Shown one piece after another: positions 39,547 to 49,140 of a DNA stretch of 64,000 bases. This DNA comes from Emiliania huxleyi CCMP1516 (taxonomy: Eukaryota; Haptophyta; Isochrysidales; Noelaerhabdaceae). A program made the translations under genes and the position numbers. The stretch covers positions 959,721 to 1,023,720 of the forward strand of contig NW_005200250.1 in NCBI RefSeq assembly GCF_000372725.1. Reading direction: 5' to 3'. The notes beneath the pieces were generated by a model, which was not told where the DNA came from, ran no database searches, and worked only from the letters and a program-made list of their open reading frames with translations. Position 1 is the stretch's first letter. Each line of letters starts with the position of its first letter.

Positions 39547-40268
39547 CGTAGGTTAGGTAGTTTGGTTGTAAAATTCTATGCCGTGAAATGTGTGATCGCG
39601 AGCCAGCCGTGGTCGCGTTTCAGTGTCCAAGGCGGGACGAAAGCTCGAGCCTCCCGAGCACAGCCGGCACCGACGAGCAACGACGAAGGCCTCGCGTCCT
39701 TCGCGCAGCGTGCCGATCGCCGCAGTCGCGTGCTGCGCAGGCTTCGATTCCGGATACTCCGCAGAGACTGCGCGCTCGATTCCGGACTGCGCGCTCGACG
39801 GCGGGCGGCAGAGCCACTGCCAGCCGTGATGACGGCCGCCACTGGGACGCGTGCACCCTTGACGGAGCCACCTTCGGTGGCTGTGGTCGAGGACCGCTTC
39901 GACGACGAGAGCTTCGAGCTACCGTACCAGTAGCATCGGCCCCGTTGGCGTTTGTGCATGCGACGCCCCTCCCGTCGCTGCCTCTGCGGGCGCTGCCATT
40001 CGCGGTCGCCTACGCGCCCGCGGCTCCGGCGTGGCTGCTGGCGACGCCCCCGCCCTCGCCTCCGGTGCGCGGGCCTCCGGGGAGAGAGGGGGAGATCTCC
40101 TGAGATGAGGGGGAGATCTCCTGAGATCGGATAGTCCGGCCAGAGCTGAGCGTTTCTAAGGTCAGGAGCAGCACCCGAGCCAAATGAGCGTTTCACGTCG
40201 TTCCACGAGGCAGGGCCAGGCGAAGAACGCAGGGCCCTGCGAAGAACGCCGGGGCCCTGCGAAGAAGG
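39547..40268 (+). other. No supported gene; short tandem repeat
   Basis: Overlapping GC-driven frames on both strands. Two copies of an AGGGGGAGATCTCCTGAGAT unit sit at about 40085-40130, containing the palindrome GGAGATCTCC. Confidence 0.45.
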
Positions 40269-40603
40269 ATGGCGTGGCTCCTCTCGCCGACGTTCCACGT
40301 GCACTTCGTCGCCGACAAGGACGAGCCGGCGCTGAAACGCCTCGGCGCGGCCTACAAGCTGACGTCGACAGACCTGGGCAACATGCGGCAGCTCCTCGGC
40401 TGGCGGGAGGTTGGCCAGGACGGCCGCGTCGGCAAAGGCCTTTGCAAAGGGTTTACGCTGCTCGAGCGCGTCGTCTGGATGCGCTGTGATGGGCCCGCCC
40501 GCGGCTGCAGCTCTCGGAGAGTGCGGAGGGCGTGAGCATCCACGACCTCATCCAGCTGCCGACCGGGCCAGCGGCGTCGCCTTCATTTGCTCCGCCGCCC
40601 CAG
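40269..40603 (+). CDS. Candidate 5' exons upstream of the cold-shock protein
   Basis: ATG at 40269 in good context opens MAWLLSPTFHVHFVADKDEP, then LKRLGAAYKLTSTDLGNMRQ. With a short intron (possibly 40474-40523, GT...CAG) it would continue as LSESAEGVSIHDLIQLPTGP and reach a consensus donor CCCCAG|GTGAGC at 40603/40604. An acceptor CACAAG at about 40673 leads into the region before the next gene's ATG. So this may be the true 5' part of the gene at 40707 or a separate small gene. No family recognised. Confidence 0.4.
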
Positions 40604-40706
40604 GTGAGCAGCCTGCACCCGTCATCAGCAACCCCCACACCGTAACCTCTCCTCCTCCCTTGCGTGCACAAGGCCGACTTTACGGGAGCTCTCTTTCCCG
40701 CGCGGC

Positions 40707-43700
40707 ATGGAGTTGGGCGTGCCGGCTCGTCCAACAAAGTTGCCGATATTCGCGTTCCCAGAGCCAGCCTCTGCTCCTGCCGCCGCCGCTGCTGCTCCCG
40801 CTCCTGCCGCCGCCGCTGCTCCTGCTGCTGCGGCCGTGCCCGCTCCTTCCACCGGCACCGCGTGCGCTCCCGCTGCTTCCGCCAGCGGTCCTGTGGAGCT
40901 CGACAGGCGTGACGAGCGGCGGGCGGCGGGGCACGCCCGAGCGTCCATCGGCTCAGGAGGACTGGATCGCCCGGGCAGGCCTGCGATCGGCCTGGCGTCA
41001 GGACTGAAGCGCGCGCTCTCACAAGCTGTGCCGCCGCCCTCGCCGCCGGGGTGCCTCGCCTCTGGATTGAAGAGCGCCCTATCGCAGTCTATGCCGCCGC
41101 CCGCGCCGCGCCAGCCTCCGGCGCCCTCTTCTGGGTTCACCGCCTCGGAGTTCCTTGGCAGCTTCGACTTTCTTAGCGCTGCGGCGGCGGGCCTCCGGCC
41201 CTCTCCCACCAGGTCCGACCCAAACGCTGCCTCGGCGGGCCTCCGGCCCTCTCCCACCAGGTCCGACCCAAACGCTGCCTCGGCGGGCCTCCGGCCCTCT
41301 CCCGCCGCGTCCGACCCAAACGCTGCGGCGGCGGGCCTCCGGCCCTCTCCCGCCGCGTCCGACCCCGACGCCGCGATGGGGCGGCTGACACAGCCCGCCG
41401 GCTACAGCCCTCTCATTGGTGGCGTGCCTCCACGCAAGCCCGCCTTCTGCAGCGCCCTCGCGTCCTCGCGCGAGGACACCTATGCGCGCGGCCAAGCGGA
41501 TCTGCCCGACGACCCGCGCAAGCCAGCCGCAGTGGTCGGGGGCAGCATCGGCAGCAACAGCAGCGGTGGCGGCCCCCCTGTGGCCGCGGCAGTGGGACCG
41601 GCAGCGCCAGCCGTCGTTGTCCACGCAGAGGCGGCGACAGCGGCGGCGGCTGCTACCGAGGCGGCTGCTACCGAGGATCACGCGGCCGCGCTCACGGCGA
41701 CGGCCGAGTACCTCACGACCAACCAATCTTTCGGGCCAGCGCTCGAGGTGCTCAAGGCCGCCGCGGTCGGCCCCGCGCCGCTGCCGCATGTCGTGGCGGC
41801 GGTGCGCCGCCTCGTCGGGGAGGAGCGGAGCGGTGTGATGGTGTATGTGCGAAACAAACACGGCACCGCGCTACGGGCGCTGGTTCGCAGCGTGCTCGGC
41901 GCGGCCCTCGAGGAGGGCAAGCAGGTGACCAATGCGCAGCAGTGGTCTTACCCGTTTCTGGCCCGGACGGTCAAGTTGCCTCGGCTGGAGGATTATTTGC
42001 GCGCGTACCCGTCCCACTTTCGCGTTGACGACCCGACTGCGAGTATCCAGGCTCCACAGTGCCGAGTGGACACTCTCCTCGTGCAGCGCGGCCACTGCAA
42101 GGCGAAACACGATGCGAAGAAGCTCGTCAAGGCCGGGCACGTGTGGACCGACGGTGAGGTGGTCAAGTACCCCGGGCAAAAGCTGCCAGGCGACGCGCCT
42201 CTTTCTCTCACTCTCGGCGGCAAGCAGTATCTCCAGGCGTCGGCCCTGGCCACGGGCTCGACCGCATGGGAAAAGCGCCAGAACGCTAGGCTGGACCCCA
42301 GCGCACACAAGTTGCAGGCGGGCATTGTGTCGGAGGCGGCGACTGCGGAGGCGGCGACTGCGGAGGCGGCGACTGCGAAGGAGGCGACGGCGGGGGCGGC
42401 CAAGGCGGGGCGGAAACAGCGGCGGCCAGAAAAGCGCAACCGGGAAGCGCAAAAGCGGTTTTTGGCGGCGGCGGAAGCGGCGGCGGCGGAGCAGGCGGCG
42501 GCAGAGCAGGAAGCGGTGGATGACGCGGCGTTTGAGGAGGCGTCGTGTTTCGCATCGTGGCCAGAGACGTGTCTCTGGCCGCAGTCTCTGTCGGAGTCTC
42601 CTCCATCGCAGGCCCCGCCACCGCCGCAGCTCCCGCCGCCGCTGCTAGTCCCGCCGCCGTCACAGCTCCCGCCGCCGTCGCTGGTGCCTCCGCCGTCGCA
42701 GCTCCCGCCGCCGTCTCTGATTCCACCGCCGTCTCTCTTCCCTCCGCCGCCACAACCGCCGCAGCCGCCGCAGCCGCCGCAGCCGCCGCAGCCGCCGCAG
42801 CCGCCGAGCATTTCAGCACCGCCCGGGGTTGGCGGCGGATGCGGCCCCGCAGCGGGGAAGAAGCTCGGCTTCGCCAAGCCCATCCTCGGCATCTTCAAGC
42901 AGGCGGTGGAGAAGCAGGCCGCGGCGGAGATGGGACTCGAGCTTGAGGGTCCTCTCCACCCGGCGGGGCTGTTTGACCGCCGCTCTCGCTCGCCGGACCG
43001 CTGCTCTCACTCGCCCAGCCGGCGCTCGCCAGACCGCCGCCGGCGCTCGCCAGACCGGCGCTCCCGCTCGCCCGGCCGGCGCTCGCCAGACCGCCGCCGG
43101 CGCTCGCCGGACCGGCGCTCCCGCTCGCCCGGCCGGCGCTCGCCAGACCGCCGCCGGCGCTCGCCGGAGGCGATCGAGAACGCCAAGGCGATGCTCGCGG
43201 CGCGCACGATGGGCGCCGGCCCGCTCGGCCAGCTGACCGGCGGCAGCATCGCCCCGCCGCTCGCAGCGCCCATGCAGCCAGCTGCTCGCGGCCCGCCTCC
43301 GGAAGAGCCGCCGCCGCCGGCGGGCAAGATGACGGGGACGGCCAAGCGCTTCGACATGGAGCGCGGGTTCGGCTTCATCGTCCCCGACGACGGGGGCGAG
43401 GACATCTTTGCCCACGGCAGCGCGCTGACCGACGGCAATGCGCTGCGCGAGGGTGCGCGTGTGTGCTTCCGCAAGACGTACGACCCGGTCAAAAACAAGG
43501 CGGCGGCGGAGGAGGTGACGGGCGCGTACATTGATCCGATGCGCGCGCCGCCCCGCGGCATGGGTCCCGTCCCGCCGGGCATGGGAGGCGCCCCTCGCGG
43601 GCCGCCTCTGGGCGAGCCGGCGCCTCCGCCGGGAAAGATGATGGGGACGACCAAGCGGTTCAACATGGAGACGGGGTTCGGGTTCATCATCCCGGACGGC

Positions 43701-44885
43701 GGCGGCGACGACATCTTCGTGCACGCCATGAACATCACCGACGGCAACGCCCTCCGCGAGGGCGCGCGCGTCTGCTTCAAGACGGGAGTCGACGAGCGCA
43801 AGAACAAGGCCCACGCCAAGGAGGTGACCGGCGGTTATGTCGACCCGAGCCGCCCCGGCTTCTTCGCCTTTTCAATGCCCTTATCATTGTCTTCGCCGCC
43901 CGGCGCCGCGTCACGCGGCGGCATGCCGCCGATGCCACGGCGCTCCCGCTCGCCCGGCCGGCGCTCGCCAGACCGCCGCCGGCGCTCGCCGGACCGGCGC
44001 TCCCGCTCGCCCGGCCGGCGCTCGCCAAACCGCCGCCGGCGCTCGCCAGACCGGCGCTCTCGCTCGCCCGGCCGGCGCTACCGCGACCGCGACGACTACC
44101 GAGACCGGCTCGGGCGGGCCTATGACCGGCGCCCACCGCCGCCACAGCCGCAGCCGCCGCGCGAGACATGGTTGTTGCAACACACCGCCGCGAAGTTGTG
44201 GCGGTGCTTGTGTTGCGAGATCTACTTGCCTTTCGGGCCGGGGACCGATGCGATGCGCATGCATTCCGCCGGCAAGAGGCATCAGAAGAGGTTGAGCGTG
44301 TGGACAGCTACGCAGCGGCGCAACGGGCGGCCAGCCAGCACGCAGGTTCTGCTCCCGCATGTTGCGAGCATGTTGCAGGACAGCGACATGCGGACTACCG
44401 CCGAAATGGCGCACTACCGCCGAGCCGCACCGCTGCACACGGTCGGCGATGTCAACGCGCTGCAGAGCGGCCGAGCGCATGCGGAGGCGGAGGTGAGGTG
44501 CGCAGTGGGGCAGATGCTGCACGTGATTTGCCACGCTCACGGCGAGAGCGACGGGTCCCGAGACTTGGGCGCGGCCTACGCGGGGCGGTCCCGGCTATGG
44601 GCAGTTGCCGGCTCGGGCTCCTCCTCGCCCGACCTCACCGACGGAGACGACGTTGCGTCGGTCGTGGAGGACTTGGTCGCTTCGGTCGTGCAACAGCAAG
44701 CACCATATCTTGCGCAACATGTGCGTGGCAAACGTGTGCGTGGCAAACGCCAATCGTCGTGCAAACGCAAGGCCAAGCGACGGATAGCTGAGCGAGACGC
44801 CGCGGCGAGCGCTAGCACGGCGAGCGCCGCTGGCACATCCACTGAAACGTGTGGTGGCTGGCCTGAGCTGGAGGTAGAGGGGTAG
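40707..44885 (+). CDS. Large RNA-binding protein: S4 domain, two cold-shock domains, RS repeats, zinc finger
   Basis: A single open frame of 1392 aa (ATG at 40707). Order: Ala/Pro-rich start; four tandem 16-17-residue repeats (AGLRPSPTRSDPNAAS) at about 159-222; a helical region (VRNKHGTALRALVRSVLGAA); an S4-like RNA-binding domain at about 450-500 (RVDTLLVQRGHCKAKHDAKK, then LVKAGHVWTDGEVV); a Pro/Gln low-complexity run; an RS block (RRSPDRRRRSPDRRSRSPGR) at about 757-820; cold-shock domain 1 at about 873-946 (GTAKRFDMERGFGFIVPDDG); cold-shock domain 2 at about 977-1050 (GTTKRFNMETGFGFIIPDGG); a second RS block; a U1-type zinc finger near 1155-1200 (CLCCEIYLPFG...MHSAGKRH); a basic tail. Likely role: mRNA packaging, splicing or translational control. 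Opposite-strand frames through the RS blocks are artefacts. The start may lie in upstream exons. Confidence 0.85.
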   Translation: MELGVPARPTKLPIFAFPEPASAPAAAAAAPAPAAAAAPAAAAVPAPSTGTACAPAASASGPVELDRRDERRAAGHARASIGSGGLDRPGRPAIGLASGLKRALSQAVPPPSPPGCLASGLKSALSQSMPPPAPRQPPAPSSGFTASEFLGSFDFLSAAAAGLRPSPTRSDPNAASAGLRPSPTRSDPNAASAGLRPSPAASDPNAAAAGLRPSPAASDPDAAMGRLTQPAGYSPLIGGVPPRKPAFCSALASSREDTYARGQADLPDDPRKPAAVVGGSIGSNSSGGGPPVAAAVGPAAPAVVVHAEAATAAAAATEAAATEDHAAALTATAEYLTTNQSFGPALEVLKAAAVGPAPLPHVVAAVRRLVGEERSGVMVYVRNKHGTALRALVRSVLGAALEEGKQVTNAQQWSYPFLARTVKLPRLEDYLRAYPSHFRVDDPTASIQAPQCRVDTLLVQRGHCKAKHDAKKLVKAGHVWTDGEVVKYPGQKLPGDAPLSLTLGGKQYLQASALATGSTAWEKRQNARLDPSAHKLQAGIVSEAATAEAATAEAATAKEATAGAAKAGRKQRRPEKRNREAQKRFLAAAEAAAAEQAAAEQEAVDDAAFEEASCFASWPETCLWPQSLSESPPSQAPPPPQLPPPLLVPPPSQLPPPSLVPPPSQLPPPSLIPPPSLFPPPPQPPQPPQPPQPPQPPQPPSISAPPGVGGGCGPAAGKKLGFAKPILGIFKQAVEKQAAAEMGLELEGPLHPAGLFDRRSRSPDRCSHSPSRRSPDRRRRSPDRRSRSPGRRSPDRRRRSPDRRSRSPGRRSPDRRRRSPEAIENAKAMLAARTMGAGPLGQLTGGSIAPPLAAPMQPAARGPPPEEPPPPAGKMTGTAKRFDMERGFGFIVPDDGGEDIFAHGSALTDGNALREGARVCFRKTYDPVKNKAAAEEVTGAYIDPMRAPPRGMGPVPPGMGGAPRGPPLGEPAPPPGKMMGTTKRFNMETGFGFIIPDGGGDDIFVHAMNITDGNALREGARVCFKTGVDERKNKAHAKEVTGGYVDPSRPGFFAFSMPLSLSSPPGAASRGGMPPMPRRSRSPGRRSPDRRRRSPDRRSRSPGRRSPNRRRRSPDRRSRSPGRRYRDRDDYRDRLGRAYDRRPPPPQPQPPRETWLLQHTAAKLWRCLCCEIYLPFGPGTDAMRMHSAGKRHQKRLSVWTATQRRNGRPASTQVLLPHVASMLQDSDMRTTAEMAHYRRAAPLHTVGDVNALQSGRAHAEAEVRCAVGQMLHVICHAHGESDGSRDLGAAYAGRSRLWAVAGSGSSSPDLTDGDDVASVVEDLVASVVQQQAPYLAQHVRGKRVRGKRQSSCKRKAKRRIAERDAAASASTASAAGTSTETCGGWPELEVEG

Positions 44886-45733
44886 AACGTTCGGATCGCG
44901 CTTCTCATCGCAAACCCCGTCACCCGTCAGCAGTCCTCCTTCCTCCGGGAATGTACGTAAGAGCTACATACTCTATACACTGAAAGTGACCAGATAGCCG
45001 CACACGCCCGACCGATACGCGTTCGGGTCCGCGACAGTCTGCAATCTAGCGGACTATACGGCGCGACTACCGGTGCCGGTGCGCTGTGAGAGCAGGGCCG
45101 CCCTGTGGCGCCTGGGCGCTGTGCGTGCTGACTGGCGAGTAGAATGGGGGAGACGGGGGCTCCCCGAGCGGCGTCCAGGCGTAACTAGGCCTCTACTAGG
45201 CGACCAGGGACTATACAGGCCTGCATAGCCAAAAATAAATATTGCGGTTCGTTCGTGGTTCGTTCGCAGTTCAGACGAACTTCCCTGGTATTCCTCACCC
45301 TGCGGGTGTGAAGCGGGTCGGGGGGAGGAGAAAAGAAAAGGCTCAGTTCACGAACTAGTTCGAGGGTTCGGGCACCCAAGGGCAAACAAACAAGGGCAAA
45401 CACAGCCTCTCGCCCAAGTACTCGCTCTCTTTTATGTCCCACGCTCCCACCATGCAGAGCGCATCTCTCTCTCTGTTGTGCGAGGCGTGAACCGCGCCAT
45501 TCGCTCTCACCTGGCAACCCTGTCTGCACGTCTCGCGCGCGCGTGAACAGGGCTCCAGGCCCAAATGACGTGTGAGTGTTAGAGTTGTTTGGTATTGCTA
45601 AAAATCTCTCTCTCTCCCAAGGGCAAACGACCGAACCATGCAGCGAACCAAGGGGATGCCGTCCAGAGCGAACTCCGAAACCGAACGAACCGCGAGTTAC
45701 CGAACCAGTTCATGAACCAGTTCGCCAGTTCGC
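44886..45733 (+). other. Intergenic, GTTCG-rich, no supported gene
   Basis: Probable 3' flank of the cold-shock gene. From 45230 to 45370 and 45640 to 45740 the words GTTCG/CGAAC recur (GGTTCGTTCGTGGTTCGTTC; GAACCGAACGAACCGCGAG). This may be a favoured insertion environment for the transposon at 45742, whose target copy is CCGCGAAC. Confidence 0.45.
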
Positions 45734-45741
45734 CCGCGAAC

Positions 45742-46500
45742 CCTGGGTAGTCGACGGGCCCCCGGGGGCGACGGGGGTGCTCTCGCGGGGGACCCCCCAG
45801 TCAAGGGGGTCTGGGGCGCAGCCCCGCGCCCCAGGAGGCCCGCTGCAGGCGCCGATTTTTTGGGGCTTTTTTGACTGATTTTCATGAGGTGTTGCTACTA
45901 TTTTGGGACCAGTTGAAGCCTAAAATGGCTACAAATACAGCCACAGCAGCTGCTAGTCGTGAGCTGCTACTGTGTGGCAGAGCCCAGAGAGAGGGCTTTC
46001 AGGAGCACTATTCAGTTTGATCCAGCTCAACGTTGCGGAGTAGTAACACTGTTCCGTTACCGTGAGCGGCCGGCGGCCGGCGGCGGCCGGTGGCGGCACG
46101 CGGAGCACTCCGTGAGCGGTGACGGGTGCGGACGAGCGAATGAGAGGTCCCTTTCAGTGAGAGATAGGCAGCCCTAGTCTCTAATAACACATCTTCCACA
46201 GATAGCGACCTCTCATTCGCTCGTCTGCGCCCGCTACTGCTAGTCGGGGCACTCCCGGCGTGCGGCCCGGTCCCGGTCGTCACTCCGGCTGCTCGTGTTC
46301 ACACCGTCAGAACTCAGCTCCGCTGAGGATTCAGTGTCTGAGACTTTTGGTCATCTTACACAACTTTTGTAGCAGAGCACAATGGCACCCTTGCATCAAG
46401 TGCATCACTTCATTAACATACCGTAACATAGACCCCCGTTTTCGGCCGCCGCGGCCGGAGAGCACCCCCGTCGCCCCCGGGGGCCCGTCGACTACCCAGG
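45742..46500. mobile_element. Non-autonomous DNA transposon (MITE-like), 43-bp TIRs, 8-bp target duplication
   Basis: The terminal inverted repeats are perfect for 43 bp (45742-45784 and 46458-46500; outer end CCTGGGTAGTCGACGGGCCC). Directly outside each end is CCGCGAAC (45734-45741 and 46501-46508), an 8-bp target-site duplication. Total 759 bp. No transposase frame inside. An 8-bp duplication fits hAT- or P-like superfamilies, but the CCTGGG terminus is not the usual hAT CAGGG, so the superfamily is open. The perfect TIRs and TSD suggest recent insertion. Inside is a second inverted repeat (46128-46149 with 46207-46228, 21 of 22 matching; core GACGAGCGAATGAGAGGTC), perhaps a nested element or an internal hairpin. 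Confidence 0.9.
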
Positions 46501-46508
46501 CCGCGAAC

Positions 46509-47036
46509 GTCAAAGGCTGCCTGGCTCCCCCGAGCGAGACGGGTCAGACTCGAGGGTCAGGCAAGCATGGCGCGCAGGCGCGGCCACGAGCGAGTAGGTA
46601 GCGCGCGGGAGAAGCGCGGCTGCGCCGTCGCCCACGAGGCTGCCAGTCGGGTTGACACCGTCTGAACCACAGCGTGTCCCGACTCGACCGCCGGCGTCCC
46701 GGTCCGGTGTTTCTCTTCTTATCCGTTACCATGTAGAGCAAGGCCGAGGGCGGGCCCTTTCGGGCTCGGGCCGCCCTCTCGCCCGCACCTCTGCGGGGCT
46801 TGCACGGACACCATTTAGAGTACGTAGGGGGCGGGGCATTCGTCTACCCGGGTACCCGCCCGGCGCGGCTCCGCTGCTGGGAGTCTGCCCGCCTAGCCCT
46901 TCGGTGGCTGTTGCTGCGGTAGCGCCTGGGCTGCGGCCCAGAGACAGCCACCATTTCGTCTCCCGTTGGCTCCTGGGAGGAGCTCCACCGCATCGCGGCC
47001 GAGCACTTTGCCGACGACTTGCCGGTCGACGAAGGG
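46509..47036 (+). other. 5' flank of the metallophosphoesterase gene
   Basis: GC-rich. The coding frame is open back to 46923, after an in-frame stop, and passes an acceptor-like CCCAGAGACAG at about 46946 and protein-like GSWEELHRIAAEHFADDLPV, so the true first exon probably lies here but is not identified. Confidence 0.45.
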
Positions 47037-47964
47037 ATGCTCTCATGGTCCAAAGCCTCGCTCGCAGCGTACTTTGAGTCTGGGGTGAACTCTCACGCCA
47101 CCGCATCCCGGCCGAGCGAGCCTGGCCAGGGCCGCCTGTACGCTGTGAGCGACGTGCACACCGACAAACCGGAGAATATGGCCTGGTGGCGCCGTCTCGA
47201 GGAATGCGGCGCTCATCGAGCCGACTCGCTCATCCTGGCTGGTGATGTCTCGCACCGGCCAGACGTGCTGCTCGAGACGCTACAGATCGCGGCGCGCGCC
47301 TTCCGCACGGTCCACTTTGTGCCGGGCAACCACGACTTGTGGGTGCGCGGCGGCGGCGGCGGCGGCGGCGGCACCTCAATCGACAGGCTGCTGGAGATTG
47401 AGGCGACGTGCGCTCGGCTCGGCGTGTGCACGGCTCCGGCGCTGGCGGCAGGCGCCATCGTCGTGCCCATCCTGTCGTGGCACCACCCGTCCTGGGACAC
47501 GGAGCCCGACATCTCTGGCTGGAGAGGCATCCCTCCCGTCGAGCGCTGCCTGATGGACTACCACATGACGCGCTGGCCTCCCGGCGTGCGGCAGGAAGAC
47601 GGCTCCGCCGCGGCGGCGGTGGACGAGCTCAACGACAGGCCAAGAGCAGGCGGCGGCGGCGGCGGCGGCGACGGAGGCGGCGGAGGCGGAGGCGGCGGAG
47701 GCGGAGGTGGAGGAGGCGGAGGAGGCGGAGGAGGAGGAGGAGACGGCGGCGGCGGGCTGCTCGGCGCTGTCGAGGAGCTGCGCCGCCTCCACCCCTCGGC
47801 GCCGGTGGTGACGGCGTCGCACTTTGTGCCTCGCGTGGAGCTGTCTCCCGAGAAGCGGTACCTCTTCCTCCCCACCCTCGCCAAGGCAATTGGCTCGGAG
47901 CCGCTGCGGGCGAGGTGATCCATTGCGATTCACCTCACGCCCCTCTCTCTCTCTCTCTCTCACG

Positions 47965-48028
<64 letters not shown>

Positions 48029-48564
48029 ATTTGACTCGATGTCATTCCATCAGGGTGGAGGCGCTGCGGCCGGACGTGCACGTCTTCGGGCACACGCACT
48101 TCGGCTGGCGACCGCCCCTTCGCACGCGCGCGTGGCACCGCAGCACCGCGGCCCGACACTGCGGCCTTGCCGGCTGTAGGGACGCGACCCTCGACGGCGT
48201 GCGGTACGTGCAAGCCGCGCTCTCGTACCCGGAGGAGCGGCGTGGCCGGCTTGGCACCATCGCGACGGGAGACCACTTCCCGCACGGCGGCGGCGACGAG
48301 CCGGCGCCCCTGCTCGTGTGGGACGGCGCCGCCCGCGAGTTTGCGCCTCGCTACCGCGCCGGCTGGAGCGCCTTCTACGACGCAAACCCGCGCCGCCCCG
48401 CTCTCACGCATCTGCTCGCCCCATACGTAGCCAGCCGCTACCAGGCGGAGCCCGGGGTGGGCGAGGTCGGCTGGGGGCCCGGAGTGACTCAGCCTGCGTG
48501 GCAGTTTGGGCCGCCGTCTACGCATTCGACGGAGCGTGCGGCGAGGGCGGAAAGAGAAGGCTGA
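47037..48564 (+). CDS. Calcineurin-like metallophosphoesterase
   Basis: Predicted dimetal phosphoesterase. Exons 47037-47914 and 48054-48564, a 139-nt GT-AG intron filled with (CT)n; 462 aa from the first in-frame ATG, though homologous-looking sequence continues upstream (ELHRIAAEHFADD). Metal-binding motifs are in order: SDVHTD (DxH), LAGDVSH (GD), FVPGNHDLW (GNHD), SWHHPSWD, TASHFVPR, FGHTHFGW (GHTH, right after the intron). A poly-Gly run of about 35 residues (47648-47755) sits between GNHD and the SHF motif, probably a surface loop. Mid-range Asp and Trp positions fit cytosolic Icc/DUF-type phosphoesterases; substrate unknown. Confidence 0.88.
47945..48026 (+). repeat. (CT)n microsatellite in an intron
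   Basis: About 40 CT dinucleotides, one short interruption, inside intron 47915-48053, forming an oversized polypyrimidine tract before the acceptor. The palmitoyltransferase intron carries the complementary (GA)n. Confidence 0.97.
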
Positions 48565-48769
48565 TGATTTTTCGAAGTCGGAGGTCACCTCTCGAGATGT
48601 GTGGTGGAATTGCAAGTCAAACAGGAGCACAGGGTGACACACGCGCCAGAACGGCTCGTCTCATCGCACAGCATAGCCTTCGCGCGAGAGAGTCATATCC
48701 TGCCCTAGCAACGCGTGGTATCGTCGATGGCGCTTAGATGCCGCCGACGGGGCAACGGGTGTCTCCGGC
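48565..48769. other. Convergent intergenic region
   Basis: Separates the 3' ends of the metallophosphoesterase (+) and the small secreted peptide gene (-). No further feature seen. Confidence 0.5.
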
Positions 48770-48964
48770 TCACCCAAAGCAGGAGGAGCACTTGCGGGCA
48801 GGAGCGGCTGCGTTGTCAGTCTCGATGAGCGGATTGTCGAGCGCAGCGTCGAAGTATGTCGCGCTGGTCTGAGGCGCTTTGACCGCCGCTTGGGGCACCG
48901 GGACTGGGACCAGGAGGGCGCCGATCCCGACGACGAGAGCGAAGAGGAGCAGGAGAGCTTTCAT
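48770..48964 (-). CDS. Small secreted peptide, CSSC motif (64 aa)
   Basis: ATG at 48962-48964: MKALLLLFALVVGIGALLVP is a textbook signal peptide, followed by VPVPQAAVKAPQTSATYFDA and ending NAAAPARKCSSCFG at the stop (48770). Only two cysteines, in a C-terminal CxxC. Function unknown; no family recognised. An intronless, short, clean signal peptide argues for a real gene. Its upstream side carries repeat family C. Confidence 0.65.
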   Translation of the reverse strand: MKALLLLFALVVGIGALLVPVPVPQAAVKAPQTSATYFDAALDNPLIETDNAAAPARKCSSCFG

Positions 48965-49044
48965 GGAGATGGTGCAGCTCGTCAAAGCCGAAACCGCCGA
49001 AAGAATTTTATGCTTGTGGTCGCTGCGAGAATTGGTGACAGACT

Positions 49045-49140
49045 CCCTAGGGTGGGGGCGACGGCTAGCGCACCACACACCTCTCCTTAAAATCCCTGTG
49101 TGGTGGCGGCGTGCCGTCCTCCCATCCCTCCCTTGCGCCT
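49045..49140 (-). repeat. Dispersed repeat family C, copy 3 (inverted, partial)
   Basis: The reverse complement of the hairpin part of family C (CCTTAAAATCCCTGTGTGGT, then GGCGGCGTGCCGTCCTCCCA), matching 8975-9060 and 9290-9380. It lies just upstream of the small secreted peptide gene. Confidence 0.88.

Noticed and set aside
40704-40912. Cys/Arg-rich plus-strand frame starting before 40707 (GSSNKVADIRVPRAS)
   Set aside because: Becomes a CSCRRRC-type composition artefact of the Ala/Pro-coding frame of the cold-shock protein.
42813-44169. Long minus-strand frames opposite the cold-shock protein
   Set aside because: They arise from RS-repeat codons (CGCTCGCCAGACC-like), which are also open on the other strand; the plus strand carries clear cold-shock domains.
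46917-46960. Kozak-like GCCACCATTTCG as a start of the metallophosphoesterase
   Set aside because: The codon is ATT, not ATG; the first in-frame ATG is at 47037 and an upstream exon is more likely.
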